The notes: generated from the letters alone by a model not told the origin. A stretch of DNA of 64,000 nucleotides from Inia geoffrensis (GCA_036417435.1 CM070899.1:174745494-174809493), one strand, 5' to 3'; counted from the first letter of the stretch, positions 48,885 to 60,710 are shown. A program made the numbers and translations.

Positions 48885-49081
48885 CTGAGGTGGGGGAGGC
48901 CCGAGAAGATGCAGGGACAGTGCGGAGATCTGACAACCAGATAAATATTTCAAAGTGGGCTACACTGCGGATGTGTAAACAATAACAAGAAGACATGAAG
49001 ACTTTGTCTTGCCACAGGTTAGAAATAGAAAGCTTTCCCAGAGAACGAGAATTAGTAAAAACGCCTACTACAAAAACTTAC

Positions 49082-49333
49082 ACCAAAAGCAATATATTCT
49101 GTTGCCATGCTCTTCTCAAGAGAGAGATGGTCCACGTACAGTTCTGTTTTCGGAACTTCGAAAAGCGTATCAAACTGCCCTTGTGCTTTTATCAGGTTTG
49201 AGAACACATTTAGAAAATCAGGTGCATGCTCTCTGTGCTCGGGCAGAAACACAGTCTTCTTGAACTTGATTTTTAAAAGGATTGCTTTTGAAACCATTCT
49301 TGAGCTGTCAGCGTTATATGTAGCATCTGCCTG
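49082..49333 (-). other. Exon-like open segment A downstream of NEBL, unidentified
   Basis: An 84-codon open stretch on the minus strand lies between a splice-acceptor-like site (pyrimidine-rich tract, then GATTTGGCAG) and a donor-like GGT|GTAAGT. The conceptual peptide has ordinary, non-repetitive composition, for example KKTVFLPEHREHAPDFLNVF. I recognise no domain. The opposite strand is also open here (plus 49107-49517), which weakens the coding argument. It may be a chance open frame in 3' UTR or flanking DNA. Confidence 0.2.
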
Positions 49334-49534
49334 CTGCCAAATCGAAGGCGAGAGGGGGAGTGTGGAAAGGGGAAAAGTTGTCCGAGAATACAGTTTTGAA
49401 AACGATGCTGTAAAAATAGCACTTTGGTTTTATACATCTATTGTTTCCTATATTTCTGCTGAGATGCTTAATATCCTGACAGGCTTTAGTAACGGTGACA
49501 AAACTATCAAATCATAGCATCAGGAACATGTGCA

Positions 49535-52033
49535 ACTTGTTCTCCCTCAGTCTTTATTGTAAAATAACTGCCCTCTAGTTAAATTCTGATCCGATCTTAA
49601 TTCCTAAAGGCTAGAAATCAGAAACATTTTACTATGCAAACATTATGTGAAGCTTAAAATTTTAGGAGAATTATTCCCCAAATAAGTATTGACGTTTACA
49701 TTCAGTGAATCTGACTTTGAAATCAGTGGATGAGAAAAACAATGAAACATCAAGCTGTTACTTTATGGTTACTTCCCCGATTATAATCATCATTTCAAAT
49801 CGGTTTCCTTTGAGCTTCCCATAAATGTGCTATTTATCAAAAATTGTACCCGTCTTACATTTCATCTGCAAATTTAATCAACAACTACTCTTTTCTAATC
49901 ACAAAAAAGTAGTCTGTCTGGGTGAATCTTAAATATTTACTTAATGGTATAATAAAACTTATAAGCAAGCTTATTGCCCTCAGTTTTACTGCACAGAAAT
50001 TTTTGCAAGAATATTGCAAGTTCCGCTTGTCTTTGCAGGTTTTTGTATAAGACACCAAGATTGATATGGGGTTTAATCAGATGAATCACAACTGGTCATT
50101 TCAATGACAGAAAATCGGCTAAGCTGGCTATGTGGTAATATGTAAAACCCCCTCAAAAAATCTCTAGTTATTTGCCTGAATTTTTCTCTTTTCAATTTTA
50201 CATCAGTGTCATGTAGATGCAGCTTGAATGTAATAAAGCTTATTTAATTACTCTTTTGGCCCGATAAAAATAAGACTCAGATTTTCAAAATGATGTGCTT
50301 ACTTTTCAAAGGTGTAAATGAATTAACATTTGCCTTTGGACCAATAAACATTTCAGTAAAAGATGTTTTACAGCATATTTTGTTAATTTCTTTGAATATA
50401 TTATTAAGGCAGAAAGCCCCAAGGCCCATACGCTTGATTACATTTTTGTAATTTTACTTTTTCAGTTTCATTACAGCTACAGAGTCAGACCCTACATGAC
50501 TGCTACCCTGTTGCAAGTCTCACTAAGGGCATGGTCAGAAAAACACAGAGTTGCTGATGGACCTTAGTCTCTCCAGTGATCTGGACTGTGGACTCCAGGT
50601 TCAACTTCACGACATGACGGTCACGGCTGTGAATCCAGCAAGAGCCCGCAAAGTCACTCATTTGGAAATGAAAATGTGACAACGATCTCTTTTTAAATGA
50701 ACAACCTGTTGGGCCTGTACCTCAAATCTCTGGTGACATCCCAATCTCACCCCTGGATGTGATTTACAAAATAAAAACCAGAAAGTGGAAAGGAAGTCTT
50801 TTCATTAAGCGGTTTTAGTGGCTAGATTCCCATTCCAGAATCTGAATACCATTTTCCCAAGTAAGAAACCAGATCACCTGTCTCTGTGTGCAGAGCTGGT
50901 AATCTTTTGTTCGCTGGCTTCCCCCAGCACACTTCGTATTCCAACTTTGTAACTGGCTTTTATGAAGTTTTCTTTGCTTTTAAATCAATAGCGGCATTAA
51001 GTTAATGAAAGCTGTTCAATAAACACCTAAATCACTTATTTGCTAGAGTATACATCTATTTCCTAAGGTGTAAATCCTTCAAAACTAGAGTGCAATGCGG
51101 CAAGAGAATCTCAAGCAACTTTCCAAGTTATGTTTTTCTGATGAGCTGGCAACTAGAGGAAAGGGCTTTTAGATATCGGCCACACTTTTTTTGTTTTAAT
51201 AACAGGAACAGGCAGTGCAGCTGCCTATGTTACAGAAGCTTGAACCTACGTGACATGCAACAGGGTAAAGGCTATTAGTATTAGGGAAATAATATAGATG
51301 ACCTTAAAATTTGCCCTTTGTAGAGTAGCTGTGAAGTAATTTGGTCCTGACACTCTATGCAGCCAAGCATATACTTAGGTCCACAGAATGTAAATGGAGA
51401 GTAGGATACACCTCGGTACAAATGAGAAATAAATAGACCCAAGTTGGCCCAGGGAACAAGGAAATTTCTTTGTTCAGTAGAAGTTTCTAGATCCCTAAGG
51501 CCACCAGTCAATATAATTTTAACCAAACTGTCATTCTGCCACTGCTTACATTTAATATATTTAGGCAATTTTCACTTGAATTGGAAATTGCCTCGTGACT
51601 CAAAAGCTAAATGGTTTTTAAATTATCGGCTGTGTTACTGAATTAAGAGGACTGGCTTCTGGTGATTCCAAAGGGACAGCTAAGAAATTTCATATACTTG
51701 TGACATTTAAGGGACAATCAACGTCTCTATTAAAGTCTACAAAAATACATTTCCCCAGAAGGGTTCACGATAGCCAATCAAAGGAAAACATTAACACAAT
51801 TAGCAGCACCAGGTCTCCAGACCTACTTATTTTGTTTATACGAATTACCGAAAATGCTGCTGTTTTCAGCCCAGAAGTCATTCCTTCTTCCTGGTACCTG
51901 CGTGTCTAATTGTTAAAGGAAGGATAGATTACTGTAAAATAACTGCCAAGTTGTCTTAAAAGTATATTCTATCTTTTAAAAAGATTACGTTTAGTGTACA
52001 TTAGAACAAAGCTCAAAGGGCAAGGAAAAATGA
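49535..52033 (-). other. NEBL: NEBL 3' UTR, proximal form
   Basis: This is the sequence after the NEBL stop codon on the minus strand, down to a canonical AATAAA at 49553-49558. It is AT-rich, almost free of recognisable repeats while its surroundings are full of them, and contains no convincing coding segment. The lack of insertions over about 2.5 kb suggests a transcribed region under constraint, but that is inference. The UTR may continue to a second AATAAA at 46634-46639, which would make it about 5.4 kb. Confidence 0.6.
49553..49558 (-). terminator. NEBL: Candidate NEBL poly(A) signal, proximal
   Basis: AATAAA on the minus strand in the context TTTTACAATAAAGACTGAGG, about 2.5 kb after the stop codon. 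Expected cleavage is near 49530-49540. The downstream sequence is only mildly GT-rich (ATGTTCC, TTTTGTC). Confidence 0.5.
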
Positions 52034-52210
52034 TTAATTAACAAACTCAATGTAATTCGCCGGAAGCATCCCGGTTTTCCCAGTTCTCTGCACCGTGCCG
52101 TACATCCAGCCGTCGTCGATGGGCTGCACGTTGACGATGTAGTCGCCATCCCTGAAGGAGACTTCATCTTCATCCTGGGCACTGTAATCGTACATGGCTC
52201 GGTAGGTCCT
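52034..52210 (-). CDS. NEBL: NEBL last coding exon: complete C-terminal SH3 domain and stop
   Basis: This exon encodes 58 residues plus TAA. It opens [19 protein letters not shown], the ALYDY-type start of an SH3 domain. The acidic RT loop, the GDYIVNV strand, the DDGWMYGTV segment with the conserved Trp, and the [10 protein letters not shown] end follow in order, so the ligand-binding SH3 is intact. In this family the SH3 binds proline-rich Z-disc and cytoskeletal partners such as zyxin, palladin or myopalladin. The acceptor is a pyrimidine tract (CCCGTCTTTCCCTCCTCAG) directly before AGG, phase 0. An open frame runs on upstream of the acceptor to an ATG near 52327, but that part is intron. 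LASP1 is excluded by the Asn-Tyr-Ile-Glu-Phe-Val-Asn end and by the preceding linker exon. Confidence 0.96.
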   Translation of the reverse strand, partial: RTYRAMYDYSAQDEDEVSFRDGDYIVNVQPIDDGWMYGTVQRTGKTGMLPANYIEFVN

Positions 52211-53715
52211 CTGAGGAGGGAAAGACGGGGTCACACGATGGACACCAAGATAGTCACAGCCGCAAATGCTGATCGCAACAAACCAACCCACGCATAAAGT
52301 AACTATCAGGAATCTTCCCAAGCACATCTATTTCTGGAGTCCTGCAAACCAGAGCGTACCGTCTGTCCTGGCAGTGTTCATCTCAAGGTTACTAGCCTGC
52401 CAAAAGACGTAATACTGGGGGCCAGAGCAAGCCGCTAAATACAATAGCTAGCCCGTCAAAAAGTAAGCTCTGAAGCAGTAAAGCCACTCCCCCAGCTTCA
52501 GATAAGCCCAGAGACCTTAGATTATGTAGATTCTCCCCTAGCCCACATTCTTCAGAGAACAAAACCCACCATGGTGGCAGACAGGTCCAAGTCACTGCCA
52601 AATCACTACCGTCGGTGCCCTGGCAGAGGTAATGAACTTTACTAAAAATTTTTGTTTCCTTTTAAAAATATTTAAAACAAATAAAAGAAAAAATCCATAA
52701 TATACTCAATAGGTTTTTGTATCACAGTGATAGAAATCTAGCATATAAATGTCCTGAATATTTAAGTACCTATAATTAAATCCTTGTTATAATGAGGAAA
52801 TTTTTAAAATGAGTTTTACAAGTATAGTTACTTGTTTTCATTTGAGGCCAAGAGTTTAGCTAATAATATCAGACAATCTCAAAATCAGGTGTATTCATAG
52901 ACTGAGGAAACTGGCTGAGATGCAAAGAACTGCAGAGTGAATAAAGATACCTTACTACCAGTTATAAAAAAATAAGTAGGTCACAGACGTGTGACGTATA
53001 GCCCAGAAAAACAGTCAATAATATTATAATAACTTTAATGGTGCATAATCCATAAACACCAAATCACTATGTTGTACACCTGAAACTAATATAATATTGT
53101 AAGTCAACTATACTTCAACAAAAATACATTTTAAAAAAGGTATTTTACAAGCTTAGAAGGGCCACCTGTTTCTAAGTGCACAGGCAAAGGCCAAGGGGCT
53201 GTGTCGGGAGCCTGGAGAAGCAATTTCAGCATAAGATGCCACATTTGACTAAATGACCCGGAACACTGCTTCCAAGCCTTACATTCAGTGAATGAATAAG
53301 CACTCCAAGATTTCTAGAGGAGAACTCAAAGACATATGCTGGCTGTGTCATTTAGCTCTCAGTGGCCATTTTGCCTCACTAGTTAACATGACCAGATATT
53401 TGTGCTTTTTTTTACTGAATGAAGACCATAGTTGACGACTTTCAATCATGAGATAACAATTAGGTTATAGTACTGGTAGAGTCTTTGTATGTTTTACTGT
53501 TTGCATGTTTTGTCGTCGTGCCTCCCCTTCTCAACGGTTTACCCCTATATGTCTTCCACTTCCTTAGGGAAGCTTGTAAAAATGCAACACATCATCATTT
53601 ACCCTTTAGATAAAAAATGTACCCTATTGAATTCAACTGTATTCTATGTGCATTTACATTCTGGAGATAAAATACGAAGACCAGGGAAGGAGGAACGCTT
53701 CAAATGGGCACTTAC
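52211..53715 (-). other. NEBL: NEBL last intron (1505 bp)
   Basis: This phase-0 GT-AG intron lies between the linker exon and the SH3 exon. Donor GTAAGT is at its high-coordinate end and TCCTCAG at its low-coordinate end. It is AT-rich and contains a short L1 3' remnant around 53057-53137. Open frames inside it, such as minus 52392-52601, have no coding support. Confidence 0.9.
53057..53137 (+). repeat. Short L1 3'-end remnant
   Basis: 'tgttgtacacctgaaactaa', 'agtcaactatacttcaacaa': the last 80 bases of an artiodactyl-type L1 3' UTR, in the NEBL last intron. Confidence 0.7.
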
Positions 53716-53822
53716 TAGATTTGGTGAATGCTGCATCGACCTCATGGATGACAAGCTGGTCTGATGCATGTACCCATACCCTTGAGAATGGCTTTGCTGG
53801 TAGGCTCCAGGAAGAACAGGTG
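53716..53822 (-). CDS. NEBL: NEBL penultimate coding exon (linker before SH3)
   Basis: Nebulette is an actin-binding Z-disc protein of heart muscle. The same exons serve the LIM-nebulette (LASP2) isoform at focal adhesions. This 107-nt exon completes a split codon with its first two bases and then encodes 35 residues, including PGAYQQSHSQGYGYMHQ and ending SMQHSPNL, the Ser/Gln/Tyr-rich linker just before the SH3 domain. On the minus strand the acceptor is a T/GT-rich tract ending TGTCCAG and the donor is CTA|GTAAGT. It enters in phase 1 and leaves in phase 0, matching the next exon. The linker is the part that separates NEBL from its paralogue LASP1. The match to NEBL is from memory of the family sequence; the splice sites and phases are read directly. 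Confidence 0.93.
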
Positions 53823-54212
53823 CTGGACATTAAACAGACACACACACAAAGAATCCTTAAACCGAGTCTCGAAGTACCCCTCCCAAGCCCTCAGGTGACC
53901 CCATGCTCTGCTAGACATTTCTGAAACAAAATGCCATTTTCAGTGTCATGTGAAATTTGAAGAGTGATATTGTAAGTGATCTCTAGAGCAGTATAAATGT
54001 CAGTAATTAAGGACATATATAGGTAATCAGTTTAACATGCAGTTAAATATGTTAGAAATATTTGTATTACTCTATTGCAGATGCTATGTTAAAACAACAC
54101 AAATACAAAACAGAAATTTCCCGCAATCCCTTAACAAAATCCTGTTTTCATTTGGCCATGGGATCCTTGTAGGTATTTTCCAAAATAAAAATAAGAACTT
54201 TAAAGGAATTTA

Positions 54213-54392
54213 CAACAAAGACCTACTGTATAGCACAGGGAATTATACTCAATATTTTATAATAACCTATAAGGGAAACTAATCTGAAAAAGAACAGATT
54301 TACATATATATGCATAACTGAATCACTGTGCTGTACACCTGAAACTAACACAGCATTGTAAATCAACTATACTTCAATTTAGAAAAAAGAAA
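54213..54392 (+). mobile_element. 5'-truncated L1 insertion (180 bp)
   Basis: L1 3' UTR only: 'agacctactgtatagcacag', 'gtgctgtacacctgaaacta', 'caactatacttcaattt'. Perfect 14-bp TSD tttaaaggaattta at 54199-54212 and 54393-54406. An extreme 5' truncation in a NEBL intron, antisense to the gene. Confidence 0.92.
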
Positions 54393-56197
54393 TTTAAAGG
54401 AATTTAATTGGATTGTCAATGACAGGGTATAAGTGTTTTCACAGGATATTTAATAATGGGTGCTTTCAATATTTTGAGACATACTGTTGAGTATTACCTT
54501 TACAAAGATGGTAGACATAGCATAGGTTTAGCAACAAATGTTTGTTAAGCCTTAAAAGAAAATTTTATTTAGAATATTATGAATTATCCATTTTATTTTT
54601 GGCTATAAGTTAGCTGGATAGTGTTATGAAAGCCTGAGGAACGGAACCACTTAAAGAATTTCATAAACATTATCCTTCTATAATACATAAAAAAAGATAG
54701 TATTCACTTAGTTTGTGCTGTTCTCACCACTAATTAATGACATTCAAAAGACATAGTTCCTGTTTTGAAGAAAACTGAATTCTAGAGAAACCAATACAGA
54801 AGCTACATAAAACCCTGCAAAATCAGTAGTGTGTGTTTTTGTATTTGTATTTGTAACCAGAATCACGGGCTATAAATGAAGGTATTTTAGTAGGCATGCC
54901 CTTCGTTGTGGTTTGAATAATTATATGATGCACTAGTAAAACTTTTATGATATACGTGCTATAAAAACCCACAATAGGTTGCCATCTTTGTTCAATCAGG
55001 TTGAGTATATAAAGTAATTATCATGGGTTGATTTATTCAGGACAGCTATAATAAAAGAATAAAGCAGATGTAATTCTTGGGTATTATGAATAATTAATAT
55101 TTTATAAGTGGCACACTCATTCTAATGATATATGAGAACATCAAACTTTAAAGAAGTCTAATCATCAGAAAATTACAAATCATTAATCTGTTCTCCAGAT
55201 AATAATGATATTAGGTTAAATGGGGATTTTTTAAATTGTTCTTGAATTAATTCATATTACAATGTTGTTACAACTGTGTTTATTTAATGTCTTTCTCGAG
55301 AAAGATCTTTACTTGGATTGTAGTATATTATAAAGTGATGAAACATCAAATATGTCAGAAAACAGCACTTTTTAACATTATCAACTCGATTTGAATATTA
55401 ACATCAATAGATGTCAAGGATGTTGTCATAATTCACTCATGAAGAAAAAATACTAAAATTCCCATAAATACCTAGACCTACTTAACTAGCTGAGTAAAAG
55501 AGCTTTTCCTTGTGTTGGAAGCTGGAAGCAATGACCATTCATTTGTTTATTCCCTTGACTATCAGCAAGTATTTAAGAGACTTCATGCATGCACAGAGCT
55601 TACTACCTTTCCTGTCACTTAGTAAGCTTGCATGGATGTTAACAATAATCACTGCCCACTATGCTCAAAGCATGCAGGCGTAAGAGGAGTGACAAAACTA
55701 ACTGCCCTCCTAGAGCAGAGATGGCCTTGGACATCTGTCCTTTGCCCAATTAAGGAAATGGCTCAGGATACTTAGGGCATTTCCTTAAATACATTATTAG
55801 TCGATGACTCCAACTGCATCCCCAGGCTAGCAGTCTTGAACTGGTTTTTATCCATTTAAAGAAGTCATTTCTTCATTATTATTTTGATCTATTTGTAAAT
55901 ACTTAAGATTAAATAAGTAACCCTTGACAATTAATTAAAATAAAGAATTAAACACTTAATCCTTTGTTACACTGCTTAACTATGACCTTTAAATTTTGAT
56001 GTACAGAATCACGCACAACCATCTTAAAATATTTTGGGAAAAAAAATGATCAGGAAAGGATAATGATGAAAAAACTCTTAAATATGTTGTCTCATCAGCT
56101 GTAACGCATTTACGTGTACACAGGTTGTGCATGATGATCCCAGTTTAGCGCCCATCAGTACTGACAGCTCAAGAATGTTGTTTAACAGTGTTCTCTA

Positions 56198-56809
56198 GAT
56201 ACAGAACCATAATCCAAAAAGACACATGCACCCTGATGTTCACTGCAGCACTATTTACAATAGCCAAGATGGAAGCAACCTAAGTGCTCATCGACCGATG
56301 AATGGATAAAGAAGATGTGGTACATATATACAATGGAATATTACTCAGCCATAAAAAATGAAATAATGCCATTTGCAGCAACATGGGTGGACCTAGAGAT
56401 TATCATACTAAGTCAAGTAAGTCAGACAAAGAAAGACAAATATCATGATATCACTTATATGTGGAATCTAAAAAAATGGTACAAATGAACTTATTTACAA
56501 AACAGAAATAGGATCACAGATATAGAAGACAAACTTGTGGTACCAAAGGGGAAATGGGGGGGGGCGATAAATTGGGAGATTAGGATTGACAAATACACAC
56601 TACTGTATATAAATAGATAACTAATAAGGACCTACTGTCTAGCACAGGGAACTCTAGTCAATATTCTGTACTAACCTATATGGGAAAAGAATCTAAAAAA
56701 GAGTGGATATATGTATATGTATAACTGATTCACTTTGTTGTGTACCTGAAACTAACACAACATTGTAAATCAACTATACTCCAATAAAAATTTTTTAAAA
56801 AAGAAGAAA
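56198..56809 (+). mobile_element. 5'-truncated L1 insertion (about 610 bp)
   Basis: ORF2 C-terminal end ('cactatttacaatagccaag', 'gtggtacatatatacaatgg') and complete 3' UTR to the A-rich tail after ccaataaaaa. Perfect 11-bp TSD agtgttctcta at 56187-56197 and 56810-56820. Confidence 0.93.
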
Positions 56810-57489
56810 AGTGTTCTCTAACTTTGGCTTTTAAAAATGAAAATTCATGCCTACTCAATTGTTCAAATCCGACCTTCAAAAGGAATCTGTAGCTACTGTC
56901 AAATACAGAAGAAGAAGGTATTTATCCTAAACACGTGTGGGCTGGAGAGAGCAGAGAGTTTAGGATGAGAAACCTTGTCCTTACGGTCTCTCCTCATGCC
57001 TTGATTGATTATTTCCGTCTCCCTCTCTGTTTACATTATTTAACGCAAGTCTCTTTGGGGTTATCAAACTTGTTATCTACCTTATACCTGGTACAACAGA
57101 AGATATTTTAGGAAGCTCCTATTAGGACTATGAAAAATATAACTGAGAGCTCAGAGGAATCAACTTACTAAAAGCAAATCCCTATTTAAAAAGAGGCACA
57201 AACATTGCTTTTTTATTGTTGTGCTACATGAATGTTTTTTATGAAACATAGGTGAAACAAGCAAAAGGAAATTTCAGGTAATGGCTTTGGAAATTGGGTT
57301 TATTATGGATTTGGGTAAAAGACAGCTATTCCATGTGAGCATGAGACATTGTCCACAGAAATACGGAATTCAATGGGTTTTGCAAAAGCAACATGTTAGG
57401 CTAATTTTGCAACAAACAAGTACTTCTTATGAAAGAGAAAAACACACAGTGCCCTCCTTATTAAACTAGTGTTCAGACAGCATGAGCAT

Positions 57490-57600
57490 TTTTTTCTTTT
57501 GGCCGCACAGAGCGGCATACGGAATCCTAGTTCCCCCTGACCAGGGAACTGAACCCGCATCCCTTGCTGTGGAAGTGCAGAGTCTTAACCCATGGGTGTT
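57490..57600 (-). mobile_element. Truncated tRNA-derived SINE (CHR/SINE2-like)
   Basis: The plus strand reads tttcttttggccgcacagag, 'ttccccctgaccagggaact', 'gaacccgcatcccttgctgt', 'gcagagtcttaacccatgg': the complement of an older cetartiodactyl tRNA-Glu SINE, missing its extreme 5' end. Confidence 0.75.
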
Positions 57601-58199
57601 AGTACAGATGGTGGTAAAGGTATGATGGTCTTCCAGCCCAAGAGTCTTGAGGGTGAGCAGTTTCTATTTCAACAGCATAAAAGCCACAAAACAGTAGCTT
57701 TCATTATACTAAGGCAACAACAAAACACAAAAGTGTGACTCAACTTTCATTTCACATTGGTAAGATTTATTGACCAGAGGTCTGGAAGATGACTAAAGCG
57801 CAGAGGGTTTCAGGCTCTATTTGAAATGTCCTATAGTATTTATAAAACTGAAATCTCTCTTCTAGCGCACAATAAATTCTTACATAAACAGCCAACACTA
57901 ATATTTTCTAATTAAGGCTTATTCTTATGACTGAAGGAGGTAAAATCAAGATAAAGAAAGAAGTAAGTAGACAGGAAGATCATAAAACAGAAGGTGAAAA
58001 TGGAGGAAGAAAAAGTTTTAGGAGCCTTCAGAAATCTGAAACTGGAAAACTAAGGAAATACATGTAAACATACAAAGATTAGAGTACATGACCCACAGAA
58101 ATTCACCCAAATTAAAAGTAGAAAAAGCACCCCCCCAAAATGTCCACTCTGGGGGAGGTACCCAGAGTAGATGGGAGAAGAGAAAGAGAATTATGGACG

Positions 58200-58320
58200 T
58201 GTCCTCCGTGTGCCTGGTGCTTTATGTATTGCCCCTTAATTAACAGAATAACTCTCTAATACAAGTGTCATTCCCGCTTTATAGAATACAAATACAGAGG
58301 CTGGGAGATTAAGCAGGAAG
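58200..58320 (+). repeat. MIR SINE remnant
   Basis: 'tgcctggtgctttatgtatt', 'tcattcccgctttatagaat', 'acagaggctgggagattaag': MIR core. Confidence 0.6.
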
Positions 58321-58475
58321 GCATCAGAACAATCATCTCCGCACAGTGACACCACAATAAAAGTCTCCGGTCATTACAGGAGTGGAAGTTTTGACAGCCT
58401 CACAATGACCACAGAGTAATAGTATATGGCCAAACTCCAAATGCAGAACATAAAAATAAAAATGGTGCTTTACTG

Positions 58476-58846
58476 ATGTCTTAGGTCATCTGGGGTGGGT
58501 ACAAAAACATACCACAGACTGCGGGGCTTAAACAACAAACATTTATTTCTCACAGTTCTGGAGACTGGGAAGTCCAAGAGTAAAGCTTTAGCAGATTCGG
58601 TGTCTGGTGAGAATCTGCTTCCTGATTCACAGAAGGCCATCTTTCTGCTGAGTCCTTACATGGCTGGAGGTGAGGGAGCTCTGTGGGGTCTCTTTCATAA
58701 TGGCACTAAATCCCATTCATGAGGACTCCACCCTCATGACCTAATCACCTGCCAAATGCTATATCTCCTAGTACTATCATATTGGGGGTTAGGATTTCAA
58801 CATAGGAATTTGGGCGGGGGGGGACACAAGTATTAAGTCTATAGCA
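58476..58846 (-). repeat. MaLR-type LTR
   Basis: The plus strand reads 'catttatttctcacagttct', 'ccaccctcatgacctaatca', 'gggggttaggatttcaacat', 'cacaagtattaagtctatag': the same LTR group as 31305 and 21535, near full-length. Confidence 0.78.
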
Positions 58847-59000
58847 ATTAGCTAACTATAGACATAGAATGAACAGAGAAAATAATTTGGGGGTTTTTCT
58901 CATAGGCTTACTTTTTAAAAGATCTAGAATAAGGAGAAAATCAGCCCTCGGGAATTTTCCAATGAAGAATACAAGATGCAATGAAATCAGAAATATTTTA

Positions 59001-59038
59001 GATATTTAGAAATATTTTCGATATTTAGAAATATTTTC
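59001..59038. repeat. 19-bp tandem duplication
   Basis: gatatttagaaatattttc occurs twice head to tail (59001-59019, 59020-59038), with a partial copy just before it. Confidence 0.9.
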
Positions 59039-59363
59039 TAACACTTGACTATGGTTTTATCAGTTAATGCATGCCAAAGAACTTAATGAGGTTGCTGTTT
59101 TTTTTTTTTCTAGGACAGAAAAATCTCTATTTAGACAATCACAGGAAAATTGCTAAACTGAACGAAGACATAAACATAAAAAAGAAAGTATGAAGATGCT
59201 GTTAGTTTTGAAGTAAATATTAAATAATGAGCTAGATCCTAACTAGATCTCATGTAGGCCATGAACAAGGTGGTTGAGCTAACTGGTAATAAAACAGGCC
59301 CACGATGTGAACCTTTCTGCTCAAATGGCTTTTGCACATGCCATCAAGAGTTCCATGCCAGAG

Positions 59364-59569
59364 GGCTTCCCTGGTGGCGCAGTGGTTGAGAGTCTGCCTG
59401 CCGATGCAGGGGACACGGGTTCATGTCCCGGTCCGGGAAGATCCCACATGCCGAGGAGCGGCAGAGCCCGTGAGCCATGGCTGCTGAGCCTGCGCGTCCG
59501 GAGCCTGTGCTCCGCAACAGGAGAGGCCACACAGTGAGAGGTCCGTGTACAGAAAAAAAGAAAAAAGAA
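59364..59569 (+). mobile_element. CHR SINE
   Basis: Full-length short form with a mixed A/G tail. Perfect 17-bp TSD agagttccatgccagag at 59347-59363 and 59570-59586. In a NEBL intron, antisense to the gene. Confidence 0.95.
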
Positions 59570-60061
59570 AGAGTTCCATGCCAGAGCCTCAAGTCCTCGT
59601 GGCCTCTGATTCTCTCCACAAGCTACAGTGGGTACTAAACCCACAACAATTATGCCTAATCCAGCAACAAGATGCTATTTTTTAATCTGAGAGAATTCCT
59701 AGCACTATAGAAAATGCTTTTCCGTCCCTGCAGTAAACAGAAACAAGCCAGACTGCCTCTAGGTTTTAGTTGTTGGTTTTTAACGATAAGCTGTGAGTAG
59801 ACAACTGCCTAAGAAACAGCCTTGCTACATAATAAACTATGAATAAACAGACTTTAACATGAAAGTGAAACCATCTACCACTGAGCGAAAACCACCAAGT
59901 TTTAGAGACAGGCATAGTCATCACTGTGATATAAAACATTGCTCAAACTTTGGGAGCCATATGTAAAAATAAAAGCAATCATTACTATATCATATTTTAC
60001 ATTTTCAGCTCCAGTGTGGGCCATGAACTGTGGGAAGGAAAGGAGGAGAGAGGAGGATTCA

Positions 60062-60245
60062 GTTACTTGCAGTGAGTTTCAACCCCGGCTGCATATTAAA
60101 TTCACCTGGGATGTTTTAAAACCATGCTATGTCCAGGTCCCCCAGATTAAATCAGAGTCTCTGGGGTGGGAGTGGGAGGGAGTGGACACTGGTGTTTTAT
60201 TTTTTAAATCTTCCAAGTGATTCAAATGGGCAGCCACGATGAAGA
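60062..60245 (+). repeat. MER5-like DNA transposon remnant
   Basis: 'agtgagtttcaaccccggct', 'attcacctgggatgttttaa', 'agtctctggggtgggagtgg', 'tccaagtgattcaaatgggc' in MER5 order. Confidence 0.75.
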
Positions 60246-60344
60246 ACAACTAAGCTACTGTTGGTGTCCTTCTTCTCCACCTGACACAAATTTAGAGGCA
60301 CATGTGACACTATTTATGCTACTCCCAAATTCCCTCTCTCCCCC

Positions 60345-60710
60345 TGCAATGGACTAAATGTCCGTATCCTCACAAATTCATATGTTGAAATCCTAACCGC
60401 CCCCCCTACAATGTGATGGTCTTTGGAGGTGGGGCCTTTGGGTGATTAGGTCATGAAGGTGGAGCCCTCATGAATGGGATAAGTGTCCTTATGAGAAGAG
60501 GCCAGAGAGTTAGCTAGCTCTCCTTCCATCATGTGAGGACACAAGGAGAAGATGGCAGTCTGCAACCAAGAAGAGGGCCCTCAGCAGACCTGACCATGCT
60601 GGTACCCTCATCTCTGCCTTCCAGCCTCCAGGACTGTGAGAAATAAATATGTGTTGTTTCTAATCCACCCAGTCTGTGGTATTCTGTCATAGCAGCTGAA
60701 CAGGCTAAAG
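60345..60710 (+). repeat. MLT1-type (MaLR) LTR
   Basis: 'tgcaatggactaaatgtcc', 'cttcatatgttgaaatcc'-like text, 'ggaggtggggcctttgggtg', 'ctccaggactgtgagaaata', 'cagtctgtggtattctgtca': near full-length MLT1. Confidence 0.82.

Noticed and set aside
49107..49517. A 136-codon plus-strand open frame
   Set aside because: Antisense to the exon-like segment in the NEBL 3' region, with no domain and no splice or promoter context.
52211..52327. N-terminal extension of the SH3 frame to an ATG at 52327
   Set aside because: This part is intron: a canonical TCCTCAG acceptor lies at the exon border and the linker exon upstream joins in phase.
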